Assembly (NCBI RefSeq): GCF_000471905.2
Contig: NW_006498469.1
Span: forward strand, 661,581 to 725,580
Reading direction: 5' to 3'
DNA length: 64,000 bases
DNA from: Amborella trichopoda
Lineage: Eukaryota; Streptophyta; Magnoliopsida; Amborellales; Amborellaceae
Of this stretch, positions 1-12,225 are shown piece after piece. Both the position numbers and the translations under genes were made by a program. Numbering within the stretch: the first letter of the stretch is position 1; each line of letters opens with the position of its first letter. The notes beneath the pieces are model-generated. The model searched no databases, had not been told where the DNA came from, and worked only from the letters and a program-made list of their open reading frames with translations.

Positions 1-98
1 GTAACGTACGTAACGTAACGTACGTACGTACGTACGTACGTACGTACGTACGTACTACTACTACTACTACTACGTACTCTACTACTACGTACTACTAC

Positions 99-190
<92 letters not shown>
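1..190. repeat. Compound microsatellite cluster
   Basis: Four simple repeats lie back to back: an ACGT/TACG tetranucleotide run (about 1-54), CTA/ACT trinucleotides with ACGT interruptions (54-100), an unbroken CT run (101-168) and a CA run (169-190). The ACGT part is self-complementary and the CA part alternates purine and pyrimidine. No coding content. This is ordinary plant simple-sequence DNA, although four types in under 200 bp is dense. Confidence 0.95.
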
Positions 191-362
191 TATTACTCCT
201 CTCTTTCTAGTTTTGAAGCCTAGCTATCATTGAAGCCAACTATTTAAAATTGAGAGGAGGATGTGCAACAAGTGGAGAGAGATTTGAGAGAGAGAGAGAT
301 TTTTTAAAGGATTTGAAGAGATTGAGAATGATTCAATGAGAGAAAGGAAAGCATACAACAGC

Positions 363-403
<41 letters not shown>
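363..403. repeat. GA microsatellite
   Basis: A nearly perfect GA run with an AGAAG interruption. The minus-strand open frame over 333-566 is mostly Leu/Ser from the CT complement of this tract and is not treated as a gene. Confidence 0.85.
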
Positions 404-408
<5 letters not shown>

Positions 409-566
409 GGGTTCAATTTAGAGTGGAGAAAAAAGCACAAAATAGGGATAGAAAAGGGGGGGGGCTGGGTGTTTGATTTAGGGTGAAGAAGGGCAAGATA
501 GAACCCCGGGGTAAAATTGTCAATTTTGACTTGCACTGTAGAGAAAGAAAATTGCCAGATATTCAC

Positions 567-2375
567 ATTGGGAAAGAAAAAAGGTAAATTTAAAACAAAG
601 TTGGATCAGCTAGAAAGCAACTTACAGGTAAGAAGTAATTTTTAAACTCAAGATTGATTTTGATTCAATGTTAGTATCTAAAATCATATTCATAGTATCA
701 TCCCCCTTTTTCACTCCCTCGAAGGAAATGGGATGAATCGTGGGCAAATTCGATAGTGCATATTATTATAGTCAATATCTATGGCCATTTGATTTTTTTT
801 ATTTTTTATTTTTTCCATTTGTGCCACATGTGCATCAGGGATCCACGGAAATGTAATATAGTTATATAGGTTTGTGTCAGTATTTCATGTGGCTTGCCAA
901 TGTTAAATGCCAGGAGATTTCAAGGCACTTCAAGGGTTTGAGGCTTATGTGCCTCCCTAGGGGAAGAGGGCGCGGGCGCTGAGAACCCTAGCCATGACTT
1001 TCAATGTCTAGATGCTCACATATTTTTATGATCTCTTTTGGTCCATAATGTCTCTCTCCTAATATGTATTAAGAAACCAAATAAGAGAGATGGCCTAAAA
1101 AAATTTTTAAAAGTTCATCATTCGAAGTCCAAAACTTCAAATGCTATAGTGTCTTCACTCCATGGGTACATGAATTTAATGTGGCGCACAGATCATAGAG
1201 TGCAGTAATCCACAGTTTATTATAATGAGATACCATAGAAAAGTTATTCTTTCCAAGTGTTCCCATCACGTGGACCGTCCAATATAGCTGGCTGGTGCAG
1301 ATTGCACAGTCTTAATTTGCAGGCATGAACTTGCTTCAAAAGGTTCCATGTGTAAAATGATGTACTGACAGCACTCCCGACATACCGGCACTTTTGGACT
1401 CTCTCAATCCGTTGATCCCAATCCCGATCTTAGAGCAATTCTGGATCCCATTCCCAACAATTATGGTATGCACAACATATATATGAATGGTGTAAAAAAA
1501 GTGCATGCATACGTGTGTGCATATAGGATGCGGGTATATAAGACCATGTATTATAAAAGAAGTAAGGACACACCTCCAAAACCAAGAAAATCTATTTTTT
1601 CCCTTGATTAAATGAAATGTTGCAAATCTAGGAGATTTGTAAGCAAATGGCCCAAATAATGGGTTACAAGATCTACTATATTTAAGGCTTGATATCCTTT
1701 TTTTAGATCCATAATGGTTGAGGTCAAGATCATCAATCTGAGGGTTTTCGAATGCCAGAATTGCATTTTCTAGTGAAATTTGACGTGCGTCTTTACTTAT
1801 TCCCCTAAGGCCTGGTCCTTTACATATGTATGTATGTCTATATGTATGTATATACATGTGCAAAAGCTAATGCTAACTGAAGAATATTTAATAACATTGT
1901 CATAAGAGCTAAATCATTCATATATTCAATGGTTTCAACCCAAGAGGCCATTTGAACTTAAGGAACTCTGAGGATGAGAGTACCTTTGGCGAGTTGGAAG
2001 TTGATGGTGACTCAAAAGGGAACTAAAATTGAGTTTTTGAAGAAAAGATAATGAAGAACATCATAAGTAAGACACTAGGCAGACAACAAACATTTTGATC
2101 ACAATACTGGTCTAAAGATTCCAATTACTTCATTCGCCAAATGGGCAATAATCTTTCTTAGTTTGCATCAACATACTATCTATAGGATTCCTTAGCGAAC
2201 TTCAAGAAAGTCACAAGCACAATGTTCCAGCTACCAAGAAAACTTATGCTCAAATGATTATTTATTAACCAAAGCAAATAGGTCCAAATTCGTTGCATCC
2301 CAATTGCATTACAATTACAGGGAAGTGAATAATGACATAGATCGGAAGCAGATAAAACTTAGGAAAAGTATTAAT
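567..2375. other. Non-coding stretch, no gene recognised
   Basis: A/T-rich sequence with no recognisable domain. A minus-strand open frame at 1336-1863 (175 codons, non-ATG start usable) begins in a TATG/CATA simple repeat. Its middle is not low-complexity, but I recognise nothing in it. No RNA gene or clear transposon terminus was seen. Confidence 0.5.
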
Positions 2376-4975
2376 TCAAATGTTTGTGCTCCGCAGTACT
2401 TGATATAGGTCTTCTTGGCTCCTGGCAGCGTTGACAGGGTTCAATAACATCTCCTGATAAACATTATCTCTACAAATAATGATAAATTATCTGTTGAGAG
2501 AGAAAGAGAGAACGAGAGATCTAAAAAAACAGCAAGGTTATAGAACTATACTGACTACATTTTACAGATATATCAAATGCCGCACATATCAAACACTGAT
2601 GCCTCCTATCTTTAGCACATAGATTACTTGTAGCAGGCATGATTTTGTTCTCTGAAAATTTTTCTTTCTTCTTTGTTTTCAAAGTTGAGTTTCTTCTTTA
2701 AAATCATAGACATGCCAGAGCACATAAATGGGAAATATCCATATATAACAAGATAAGCTGAAATTATGATATTGAATGGAATAATAGAGACAAACTCAAT
2801 CAATGCACAAAAGAATGGCCTAAAAGTCGGAGAAATGGGAACCTGTTGTTGCTCCTTGATTTGAGAAAGAGGATTGAAGCAATTTCCACAATTGAAAGCT
2901 CTTCCTTCCTCTAGGTAAAGCCATCTCCACCTCTGGGAATATGCATTTGTGAGGCGCAGCTTACACTGATTGTTGTTGATGAAGGGGAGAAGAAGGAACC
3001 TACCCATTTGTTTCTCTAGCATCACAACTCCATTATTGGGCAATTCCAAATACTCCACAATTGCGTGTCCTCATCAAAGGGCTTCCTCCCTCTTCGCAAG
3101 AGATACAGAGCTAACACTCAGGGAGAGAGAGTTATGAAACAATCGTAACCCACAGCAATATAGCATGAATACATTAGAGAAGTGACTCTATGAAGAGAAG
3201 CCAAGACCAAGGGTGAATTTGATAACTTTCTCTGCAGTTTCCCTAGGATTCTCCCTGTTGTGACTTTCCTGTAATCTAGGAAGAAAGTTAAAATTAGTAG
3301 CTTGAAAGCGGGGAACCTTGTTTGATCAATTGTGGTGCTGCTATTTTCATATGTTGGTGGAAAAGCAGGAAACAGCATGTTTTAACCATTCATTATGTAT
3401 TTCATTGATTTGATGCGCAAAATATATAGTTTGAAAAGATTATCTTGCTACAACCAATGTAATGCATTTCTTACAATGTAACGTTAAGATTGAAATTTAA
3501 TCTCATATCTATGTGACTTAAGAGAGAAAAACCCTCAATAAAAAATAAAATTTTAACCACACGAGTACACCATAAATGATAATTACATAACCATATCAAA
3601 AGTTCACCACGAAAGTCTTATGAAACTCAAGGCATGACAATATTCCGTTATAACTCGAGGCAAAAAATACAAACAAATATGGGAACAATATAACTTAGTA
3701 CAATTCCATATAACCAACTATGGATCCTTGAATGAAAATACTTGCATGAAAACATCCAGTCAAATCAATTATGAATCCTTCTAATAATTTTAGGCCAAAA
3801 CTTTTACATTTGCATTTCTTATAAATGTAATGGTTGAGATTTAAGTTTGATCTAATATCGTGCAATGCTCATTGAACATTTAGATCCCAAAAAACAGGCA
3901 GAGCATATTGACAACTAGAAGCTAAACACCGACTGTACTCCAAAGAATGAAAATAACATAACAATTTATCCTAGAACACCAAACGAAAGGAGAACAAATT
4001 TCAATCCAACCACTCATTTAATTGACTGGTCAACTTATCCATGGTAGAAATTTCAAAAGAAGTGCATAAGAAAAAATCAGCACTAATGATGAATAAATCA
4101 TCCACAAACTGAATAAAATATTCATGGAAGAATCTTAAGATGTGAAAATTTACAGAAATAGCAAAGCAATCAAACAACAGATGAATAACAAATCACAAGG
4201 TTGCCAACTATTAGCAGATCATGAAAAACTAGAATCCGATCACACCAAAAATGCTCAGATTCCACCTCAAAAGCACATTTAAAAAAGAATGGCACCTCAA
4301 AAGAGGCAAATGAACAGCACCTCAAAAGAAGCAAAAAAATTCGCACCTCACAACACAATGCAAATAAAAATACCAGAATGAACATGCCATTCATGGTAAA
4401 AAGACCAAAAATGCAGAAAATTTGAAGAAAAAAAAAAGAAACTAGACAACAAGCCTGTGAATGATTCTTCAGTTAAATGAGTAGAATAAACCACCTTGAA
4501 CCTGTCAAAGTTGGGTACTGATATTCCATAAAATCTCTTTAACAGTAAAACCGTATATTAGATTTGGGTATTCTCTAATGCAAAACCAACGTTAACAAAA
4601 AAACCCTGTTAACCTTCTAGAGAGAGATCAATGAAACCTCCAGCCACAATGTCGAGAGATAGACCATTCTCAAGGTCTAGAGAGTGACTCAAACCCATCT
4701 GAAGATTCAATAAAATCTAGAGACAACACGAAAATGAGGCTGAGCAAAACCAGTCTCAGAAATTGTAGAGAGAGAAACAAAGAGATCAATACCAAGAGAG
4801 AGAGGGAATAGTGTACCTGCAATCCTCCGTCCAGAGCGAGAGAGTAGGGTTCCTAGATGGCGAGACCGACAAAGAGAGAGTGACCTTAGGGCGAGGAGAA
4901 GAAACGTTGCAGGGCTGCGTCTCTCTGGGCCGAGCGGCAATGGTAGGTTGAGATTGGGGTAGGCGGGGCGCAATT
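2376..4975 (-). pseudogene. Possible host gene or gene fragment, product unknown
   Basis: Pieces on the minus strand look like exons. Bases 4817-4975 resemble a 5' UTR/leader ending in GCAG before GTACAC. Bases 2843 to about 3072 encode a non-repetitive stretch containing CKLRLTNAYSQRWRW and end at CAG before GTTCCC. Bases 2376-2453 start after a TTTATCAG acceptor and read EMLLNPVNAARSQED...STNI then stop, in phase 0 with the previous piece. Two in-frame stops lie just upstream of 3072, and no convincing coding exon joins the leader to the rest. I do not recognise the protein. It could be a real small gene, a pseudogene, or chance. Seen: frames and splice-like motifs. Inferred: that they belong together. 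Confidence 0.22.
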
Positions 4976-5039
4976 GAAGAGTTCTATTTGTGAGTGTGGT
5001 ATGCGTAACGTTGCGCGGTTAAACAATCACGTTAGGGTA

Positions 5040-5800
5040 TGGTTTCTATAAGGTTGCAACCTTAAACAATCCAATTAAAGCGCACCTCCGAATTATATCG
5101 TAATATATAATTTTGGTGAAAAAACTCATGGATTATCTCAAAAATCTATTCTTATATGTGATTATAAAATTTTGAACAAAATCAAGTAGATTTATAAACA
5201 TATGAAAATCTTGAAAATGGACAGTTTAGATAATATGATGTAAGATGCACTATTTTCGAAATTCAAAATCTTTTTATTTTTCATATTCATACATTTTGAT
5301 GTTGAGATAATCAATTAGAAGTTTTTTTAACATTAAAACAACATTTTCTGATAGAATTTTTGAGGTGCAATTGTAAACCCACATTTTAAGGTTGCAACCT
5401 TCTTCTATAAACTTTTTCCATCAAATTAAAGGCGCAACTGCAAATTTTATTATAGATATAATTTTACTGTCAAACATTCTTACGATGGCTCGAGAATTTA
5501 TTTTCATTTCTAAATGTAAAAATTTAAATTTTAAAAATAGTTCAAATTAAGTAGGTCTATAAACACTTGCAAATAGATAGTCTAAATAATTTATTACAAG
5601 ATGCACTATTTTTAGGACTGAAAATCTTTTTTTTTTTTTCATATTCATAAATCTCCATCAAGATAATCAATTTGCAAGTTTTCCAACATTAAAACAACCT
5701 TCTATGATGGATTTTTGAGGTGCACTTTAATACTACATCAACCTTCTATGATGGATTATTTAGGTGCACCTTAATTCTATATTTTAAAGTTGCAACCTTA
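5040..5800. repeat. Diverged tandem direct repeats with palindromic boundaries
   Basis: Two related A/T-rich units of about 340 and 400 bp follow each other, sharing phrases such as AAGATGCACTATTTT, CATATTCATA and GATAATCAATT in the same order. They are bounded by the palindrome AAGGTTGCAACCTT at 5050-5063 and 5388-5401, and by a one-mismatch copy at 5785-5798. No coding capacity. Likely a non-autonomous element that duplicated in tandem; the class is not determinable here. Confidence 0.6.
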
Positions 5801-6788
5801 TATAAACTATTTCCTCTATTTTTAGGGCTCATTTGAGTTCCAATTTTCTCTTAAAGTGGCAGCGCAGGGTCCCTATGGTCTGCCACTTTACTCAAAATAC
5901 GAGTTTCGACTTCCCTCGATTTTAATGTTATGGGTGAAAATTATAGTACATGGAAAAATCGAAGACCTTCCCCATTTTCTCTGTTATCAAATGCGGCCCA
6001 TAGGGTGCTTTTTGATAGATATGTCTAGGAAACATCACCCAGGTTGTTTCAATGTTTAAAAACCAAGATCGAGAACATGAATCGGCCATCCAATGAACCT
6101 GCATGCAAATAGCGTATCGGTGACGACCTGGAGTATTGGCCAATAAAAATAAAAAAAAATTAAAAAATTTAAAATAATTAAAAAAGAGGGGCCAAATCGA
6201 TTGATTTCCTAATAAAGTTCCTAAGGAGAGCCATATTGAGATTGGGTCCCCTAAAAACTCCATATCAAAGGGATTCTGATGAAGATCAGCCTTTGTTTGA
6301 TGGGGAAGATAACCCAAAATGTGATATTTTGTGATGGCCCTTTATAGATGAGTATTCATGTGAAAAAGTTTCATACAGAAAATGTATTAAGGCACATGTA
6401 TCTTGTCCCCTTGTAAATGCATGCATGCAATATCTACAATTATGCGTATGAGAAGATATAAGAGCACGCTTAAAGTACTTTAAGTTTAAATTGAAATTAA
6501 TGGTCATTATATTGACTTGGTTAATCTCTAGCACAGATTGAGATTAGTATGCTCTGCGTCTGCCTAGCTGGTCTAGGATCTCTCGCATCAGAAAACGTGG
6601 TATGTACTGAAGGTTGATTTTCAGTGTTGATGTTATTCCACTGTCAATGCTTTCTGAAGTTAACATAACAGAATTCCATTGAAGGCGAGAAGGCCGTGGT
6701 GGCAATTCATACTTTGTTAACGCAAAAGGAAAGCTGGCCTTACCTTCTTTTCAAAATATACAATCAACATAATAATCTATATTTTAAA
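5801..6788. other. Intergenic sequence left of the pararetrovirus
   Basis: A/T-rich, with only short frames (5856-6059 on +, 6317-5928 and 6534-6286 on -) that match nothing I recognise. The left border of the integrated viral segment is somewhere in here. No clear primer-binding site or promoter was identified. Confidence 0.4.
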
Positions 6789-7846
6789 ATGGCAGAAGAT
6801 GTTGTTTCAGAAATTTCTGTTGATAATATCCCTTCTTCTAGTTCTAATCTCAGACCTATGTTTTCAAAACAAGATCATCTTTTGGAAATAACCTATACCC
6901 CTGAAAAGTTTTCAGAAACTAATTCTCAGTTGATAAACCCTTACCATGTCTATGATAAGTCTAGTTTAAATTGGACAAAAAAAATAAAAAAGTTGTGTGG
7001 ACAGAAGAACCCAGAAGCTATAAAAGAATATGTTCAAGCTCTTCTTTTGACCAACATCAAATACCTGCTACCCAATCTGAACAATATGTTACCATTACCT
7101 TACCCAGTAACCTATTTCCTCAATGGCTTAAAGATAGTTATACCCATATTCATTTCGATGCTATAAAGCTTGCTCTAACTTTTCATGGAAGAAAAGGTAT
7201 GGAAGCAGTTTCTCGAATTGCTTTGTTAGATTATAGGTTTTTAGAATACCAGCATGCATGTATTGGAACTGTACAAACAACCTTGAACACAGGAGCCATA
7301 TTTGTTACCTTCTTCCCAAACTTTAATATTCCTATCAACGACCCTTATTTGAGCTCTGCTTTTAAAGTCCAGTTGTAGATTACAGGCACCAAACAGATTG
7401 AAACATCCACTGTAGCCACACTCCATTATCAAATTGTATATAGACTACAAAACCATGCTTTTGATATAGTTACCCCTTTATCCCCAGAACATGAAAATAC
7501 AACACTATTTATCAAAGTTGATAACAATTCCCAACCTGTCTGTCATTATATTCCTAGACAAATCTCTCGAGAAAGGTTGCTTGAATTAATTCCATCTATA
7601 TGGGTGACAAATTATTAAATTCTTCAAAATCAATGTCAACCATTGATGCAATCATATTCTAGAATGACTAGAATGCCAGATGGAACGGTGCAGATAAACT
7701 TTCAAAATCAAAGGATAGCTGAGAGCCAGACCAAAGAAATATTTCCAATCCAATTTCATGGACTGCTTGAAAAAGTCCCTGTTGTTGCTTTGGATAAAAC
7801 AGGAAAGCCAGTTAACAAACAAAAAACTTCTGATGGCCATAACTAG
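6789..7846 (+). pseudogene. Endogenous pararetrovirus movement protein, broken
   Basis: Remnant of a caulimovirid-type 30K movement protein, which in the living virus carries virions through plasmodesmata. The ATG at 6789 opens a frame running to 7166. The product continues in another frame at about 6971-7378, so one frameshift lies in the overlap. A stop at 7376-7378 is followed by further matching sequence, another stop near 7617 and a last open piece at 7643-7846. The diagnostic part is around 7225-7340: LDYRFLEYQHACIGTVQTTL followed by a hydrophobic GAIFVTFFPNF segment, the conserved core of this family. Clearly non-functional. Family assignment comes from motif resemblance; the genus cannot be given. 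Confidence 0.7.
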
Positions 7847-8284
7847 TTTGATACTTGTGATTGCTCTACTTGTCTTGAAGAAGTTTTAGATGATTTTCCA
7901 AAAAGAAAAAGCAAAAAGAAAAAATCATCACAACAAAATCTTCATCAAAGATATATTGAAGGTGATCCATCTGTTGGTTTGCTTGGAGAAAGTTCAGGAA
8001 AATGGGATTATTATGTGATATATGGATGTTCAAATCAAAAATCCAAATTCCCTGTTTCAGAAATAGTTCCTTCAGGATGGGATGATGCTAAAGATAAACA
8101 AATTCTAGACTATTTAGCTTTTGATCCTCAAAGTTCAAATTATACCCAAAATTTTCCTCCTTTACATGATTTTGAGAGACCCCAAGAAAATAAAAAGCTT
8201 GTATGGAAAATAAAGAATCCCAATGCAAGAAGCAACACTGGTTTACAAAAGACCATTTCTCTAGCCAAAGCGAGTTTGAATTAG
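7847..8284 (+). pseudogene. Pararetrovirus ORF fragment downstream of movement protein
   Basis: Reading on from the movement-protein remnant after one stop, the product holds a small cysteine cluster (CDCSTC, near 7858), a basic Lys/Arg/Ser run (about 7900-7925) and then a globular-looking segment with KWDYYVIYG (about 8000). It is probably the C-terminal extension of the same viral polyprotein. No known domain recognised beyond position and composition. Ends at a stop at 8282-8284. Confidence 0.45.
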
Positions 8285-9200
8285 CAAGCTGAGAATGCCA
8301 AATCTCAGAATTTGGTATTACTTCGGATAGAAGAAAAACAAAACGCAATCTCTACCCAGATGCATGGATAATCAGGTATAATAGTTCAATTAAAAGAAAG
8401 AATTCAATTGTTGTATGAAGAATAGATGCATATTTTGTATACAGTAAAAGATATCAATGAGCAATCTTATTTGATAGTTCAAAAAGGAAAGAGAAAGCTT
8501 CTTTGGAAAAACAACTTCAAAGCCTTGAAAAAGACCTTTGGAAATCCCAATATCAATCCCAATATCCTCAGTACCAATACCAATCCCAGTACCAATCTTT
8601 GGCATATCCCACTTTAAGAAATCTTAACCCTTTTCCTCCCACAAGAACTCTATACCCAGCCACTGACCTTATTTCTCCTAGAAATTACGGTTTCAGACCA
8701 TTAAGGACATTTGAGCTTGAAAGACAATTTTTTGAAGCGATGTTTTTTCCCCAATTGAGAAAAAAACCAAATATGCACGCCCCATTTTCATCCCAACATC
8801 CAATTCCCAATCCCCAGTCAACTTCACCACCAACTACTGTCCATCCTCCCACTGGTTCCCAAATACCAAAATAAGAAACCCAAATGTTTCAAAATTCTGA
8901 CACTGAATCAGTTGTTGTGGCCTCGTCTGTTTCGACTCAGCTGAATATTCCTTCAAAACCCTTTAATGATATGAATTTTTTTCTTAAGAACTTAACAAAA
9001 GAACAAACCATTCAGAAACATACAGAGTGTATAATTCCGAAACAGACAGAGTGTATATAGATGAAGAACATTACAATCAAAATAAAATGTCTAAGGGGAT
9101 GAACAGAGTAAGAGGAGCGGCAAGATAAAAACATCATCAATAGACTGAAAGAAGCATACTAGAAACTGAGCATTGACAAAGCAAGACTGAAAGAAGCATA
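8285..9200 (+). pseudogene. Pararetrovirus capsid N-terminal/coiled-coil region, broken
   Basis: Bases 8285-8430 read as a heptad-like Lys/Glu/Leu/Ile stretch (IEEKQNAIS, VQLKERIQLLYEE) typical of the coiled coil of virion-associated or capsid-linker segments in caulimovirids. It is interrupted by stops. Bases 8503-8874 encode a Gln/Tyr/Pro/Ser-rich segment with repeated YQSQYQ, then Pro/Thr-rich sequence. After a stop there is more Ser/Thr/Lys-rich coding up to about 9200. The capsid core is not visible on this strand. Assignment rests on order after the movement protein and on composition. Confidence 0.45.
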
Positions 9201-9298
9201 CCAGAAACAAAGCTAACTGGAAAGAAGAACTAAAGCACACCAAAGCAGCACCGGATTTGAAATCTGGACTTCAAAACAAAATAAAAAGCTGTCGGTGA

Positions 9299-9490
9299 CC
9301 GACATATACAGTGGACAGGTGACATGCACAGTGGTCAGGTGGCCGACATGAACAGTGATAGATGTCATGAACAATGGACATGTGGCATGAACAATGGACA
9401 GGTGGCTGACATGAACAGTGACAGGTGGCCTTATCTTGAATAGTAGAGTGACAGGTGGCCTTATCTTGAACAATAGAGTGACAGACGACC
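9299..9490. repeat. Short minisatellite at the viral junction
   Basis: Repeats built on GACAGGTGGC and CATGAACARTGGACA. The clearest are two 30-bp units at 9419-9448 and 9449-9478 (GTGACAGGTGGCCTTATCTT core), preceded by less regular 18-26-bp units from 9299. It lies between the plus-strand and minus-strand halves of the pararetrovirus. Confidence 0.75.
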
Positions 9491-9492
9491 TT

Positions 9493-10340
9493 CTAATCTG
9501 TGTCATAGTCTAGTGGCAATCCATCTGAATCATAACTTGGTGAAGAATGGTTAGATGGACTATGTGAGAGGCCCGTATAAGAATCATCACTGGAGCTATC
9601 AGTTGGTCCTTCTTGTGGTGGAGGATGGTCAGCAAGCCATAAGTGTAATTGGTGTAGACGGGCAGCACCTCTAGAAGTCTCATCATTCCATACTGTTGTT
9701 CCTGCATAGACATCCAAAGGAATCCATTTTGGCTGGATTATGTTAATGTATCACATAGGGACTTTGAGTTCTTTCCATAATTCAATTTGAAATAACCAGA
9801 AGTTCAGGAAATTAGAATCATATCATCCAATGGTTTGGATATGAGGGTGTTGGCTGATAAAAGTATGTTTAGAATAAATCTGGGATTGAAGGTCTAGGTG
9901 AAAGGCTACAATAACATAAGGTCTATGATAATAATCAAAGGATTCGGTCCATTAATTATAATGGTAATGTTTTAATAAAAACTTGTAAAAGTTGAAGGCT
10001 CTGGGGTTGGGATGGAAATAATTATTCCATTGTATGAAAAGACAATGTCGATAATAATTTTCTCACATGAAAATTGAAACATATATGGTGGTTTTGGGTA
10101 AGATACCAGATAACAAATGGCTTCTTTAGGCATATTATAATAGTGTCTGGTCTGGAATAAGGATACAAAAGGATATGTAGAATGGCATCGAATTCCTTGA
10201 AAACATTCTCCATGATTTCTGATTAATATTTCATGCATTTTCTGTTGCATAATCTCATTTCGTGCTTCCATCGTTTTGGTGAGTATGACGTCATAAATTT
10301 CATCAGGAATATCTCTTGGTTCATTTTCTTCCATTCTTAT
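9493..10340 (-). pseudogene. Pararetrovirus polymerase C-terminal extension
   Basis: Downstream (minus-strand sense) of the RNase H remnant, a frame from 10334 to 9972 and, after several stops, a second from 9717 to 9493 continue the viral pol reading direction. The first contains ARNEIMQQKMHEIL and ECFQGIRCHSTYPFVSLF; the second is Ser/Asp/Pro-rich (DSSSDDSYTGLSH) with an acidic end. Such extensions after RNase H are seen in some endogenous caulimovirids; that comparison is from memory of architecture, not an alignment. Confidence 0.4.
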
Positions 10341-10439
10341 TATGACTTCGCAGAAGGGACTATTTGAAGCATAGTATCTTCAGAATATTTCTTTCAAGAA
10401 AACATATCAGCTAAGATAATATTCTTTCCAAAAATATGT

Positions 10440-10830
10440 TTATATTCAAAATTCTATCGTGAAAACCAACTTGCCCATTTGAGTAACTGTGGATTTGGGA
10501 GTATCTTGTTTTTGAATTTGAGCATATTCGAAAAAGTTGAAAGATCCATTTCTACCACGAAAAAATGTTCTATCAGATGAAATTAGAATTTTTTAATTCC
10601 TCTTTTTATTGCAAGAATTTCTTTAAAATTTGAGTGGTAATGAAATTCAAATTCTTTGAATTTTCTTCGTTTATATCCACAAATCATTCTTTCTTTGTCT
10701 TTTTCTTCAAGTAAGATGCATGCTCAAGATTCATTGGAAGCATCAATTTGTAAAATCCTTTTTTCTGTAGAGGGGATTTTTAAAGAAGGAAGATTATCGG
10801 AAAGTTTCTTGAGTTCAAGAACACATTCAG
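10440..10830 (-). pseudogene. Pararetrovirus RNase H domain, broken
   Basis: The minus-strand translation carries the caulimovirid RNase H pattern: ILQIDASNESWACILLEE near 10690-10745, then HYHSNFKEILAIKRGIKKF near 10590-10650, and finally a VEMD motif and LPNPQLLKWASWFS near 10480. These cover the catalytic Asp, Glu and second Asp neighbourhoods. One stop splits the domain (after KKF). The domain digests RNA in RNA:DNA hybrids during replication. Contiguous with the RT above it. Confidence 0.75.
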
Positions 10831-11910
10831 TCTGTTTTTTTGTCCAAGGTGGTGTTTTTTTCTTTAGAAGGAGATAGAGTGGACTAGTGAAGAGAGCAAG
10901 CTATGGAATAAAAGGGAACATATAATTCACAATTCCTAGAAATTGTTGAATCTGGTTTACAGAAGATAAAATATCTGGAAATTCTAGTAAGTGTTTTGCT
11001 ATATGAGGTTAGAGTTTATACATCCCATTATGGAAATGCATACCAAGGAAATCAATTTTCATTGTAGCAAAAACACATTTCTTTTCAGAAAGCATAATGT
11101 CATATTTACAATAGAAGGAATAGAATTTTTCTAATAGAAGTATATGACTATCAAGATCTGGAGAGAAAAGAAGTATATCATCTATATATACTAGTGCTTG
11201 TGTTGAGATTAGCTAAAAAATGGTGCTTAAAACTTTGAAAATATGTAGGTGCATTTTTTAAACCAAGTCCATTGAAAATGATAATTTGGTAAACAAAAAG
11301 TTGTTTTAGGACGATCATCTGGATGAATTCCTATTTGCCAAAAACCGGACTTTAAATCAAATTTAGAAAAGATGTGCGCATGAGAAATTTGTGAAAATAG
11401 TGCAGTTTGGTTTGGCAGAGGGAATTTATCATCTGCAAGAAAAGCATTCAAAGGTTGATAATTGATTACTAACCTCAGTTTTCCTCTGATTTGTTATGCT
11501 CTTTTATTTACATAAAAGGCTTCACAAGCCCAAGGAGAACTTATACGTTCAATTAATTGTTCCTTTATCAAATCTTGAATTTCTAGTTTAGCTTGTTCCA
11601 AAAGATCTGGATTTAAACCTCTGTGTGAAGCTTTTGTGGGATTTATGTCCTTATTCTTCTTGAAAGGTAGTTTGACATAAAAGTTATGATTTCTCCAAAG
11701 AGGGGTTTTGCATTTTTTGAGAAATTCAGTATGGGAATTTGCACAGCAGTTTGTCAAAATTTTTTGTTGAATGGCTTCTAAACTGTGAGGTTGGTCAAAA
11801 GAAGCAATCCAGGGTAAGGTTAGGTTCCTATAATGTAATCCTTTGGAGGTCCATTGAAGTTTTACTTGGTGTAGGACATCAAATCCAAGCAATAGTTCTC
11901 TATTGGGCAA
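10831..11910 (-). pseudogene. Pararetrovirus reverse transcriptase, broken
   Basis: Minus-strand frames 11910-11494 and 11451-11227, plus the untracked continuation to about 10831, give an RT palm and fingers. Visible are LEIQDLIKEQLIERISSPWA, FSKFDLKSGFWQIGIHPDD and the catalytic YIDD at 11178-11189. It is split by frameshifts near 11490 and 11230 and by stops near 11012 and 10910. The upstream piece LLLGFDVLHQVKLQW is the protease-RT linker. Family knowledge: this enzyme copies pregenomic RNA into DNA. This copy cannot make it. Confidence 0.8.
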
Positions 11911-12225
11911 ATAGGATTCTAACAGTTAGTGTTGGATAAGAAGTTTGGGAAATAGTTTTATCAGAATGGGTTTGCTAATCTGATTTATTGAAAATTTTTC
12001 ACCATTAGCAGCTCGAAAAGTTTGGTTATATGTTTCCCAAAACTGTTTTGGTAGCAAATCTGGTTTTAAGATACTAGCTGATGCTCCTATATAAAAAAAG
12101 GCTGTAATAGACAAAGGTTTGCCATAATGTTCAGGAAGTATCTGGACTAATGCTATTGGAGTTGGCTGAAAGGGTAAACTGGCTATTTCTGCATGATCTT
12201 CCAGTGGGGACAATATCTCTGACAT
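11911..12225 (-). pseudogene. Pararetrovirus aspartic protease, active site lost
   Basis: Frame 12225-11926 matches a retropepsin by position (between the CCHC-bearing capsid end and RT) and by its hydrophobic-GAS-ASIL motif. The residue that should be the catalytic Asp is Tyr and the next one is Ile (FFYIGASASIL, about 12066-12098), so the protease would be inactive even if expressed. The frame is followed by a stop and resumes at the RT linker. A retropepsin would normally cut the viral polyprotein. Confidence 0.65.

Noticed and set aside
1..54. ACGT run considered as a regulatory (ACGT-core) element
   Set aside because: Simple tetranucleotide repeat without a gene nearby.
1336..1863. 175-codon minus-strand frame
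   Set aside because: Begins in simple repeat, no domain recognised, no splice or start context; left as unassigned.
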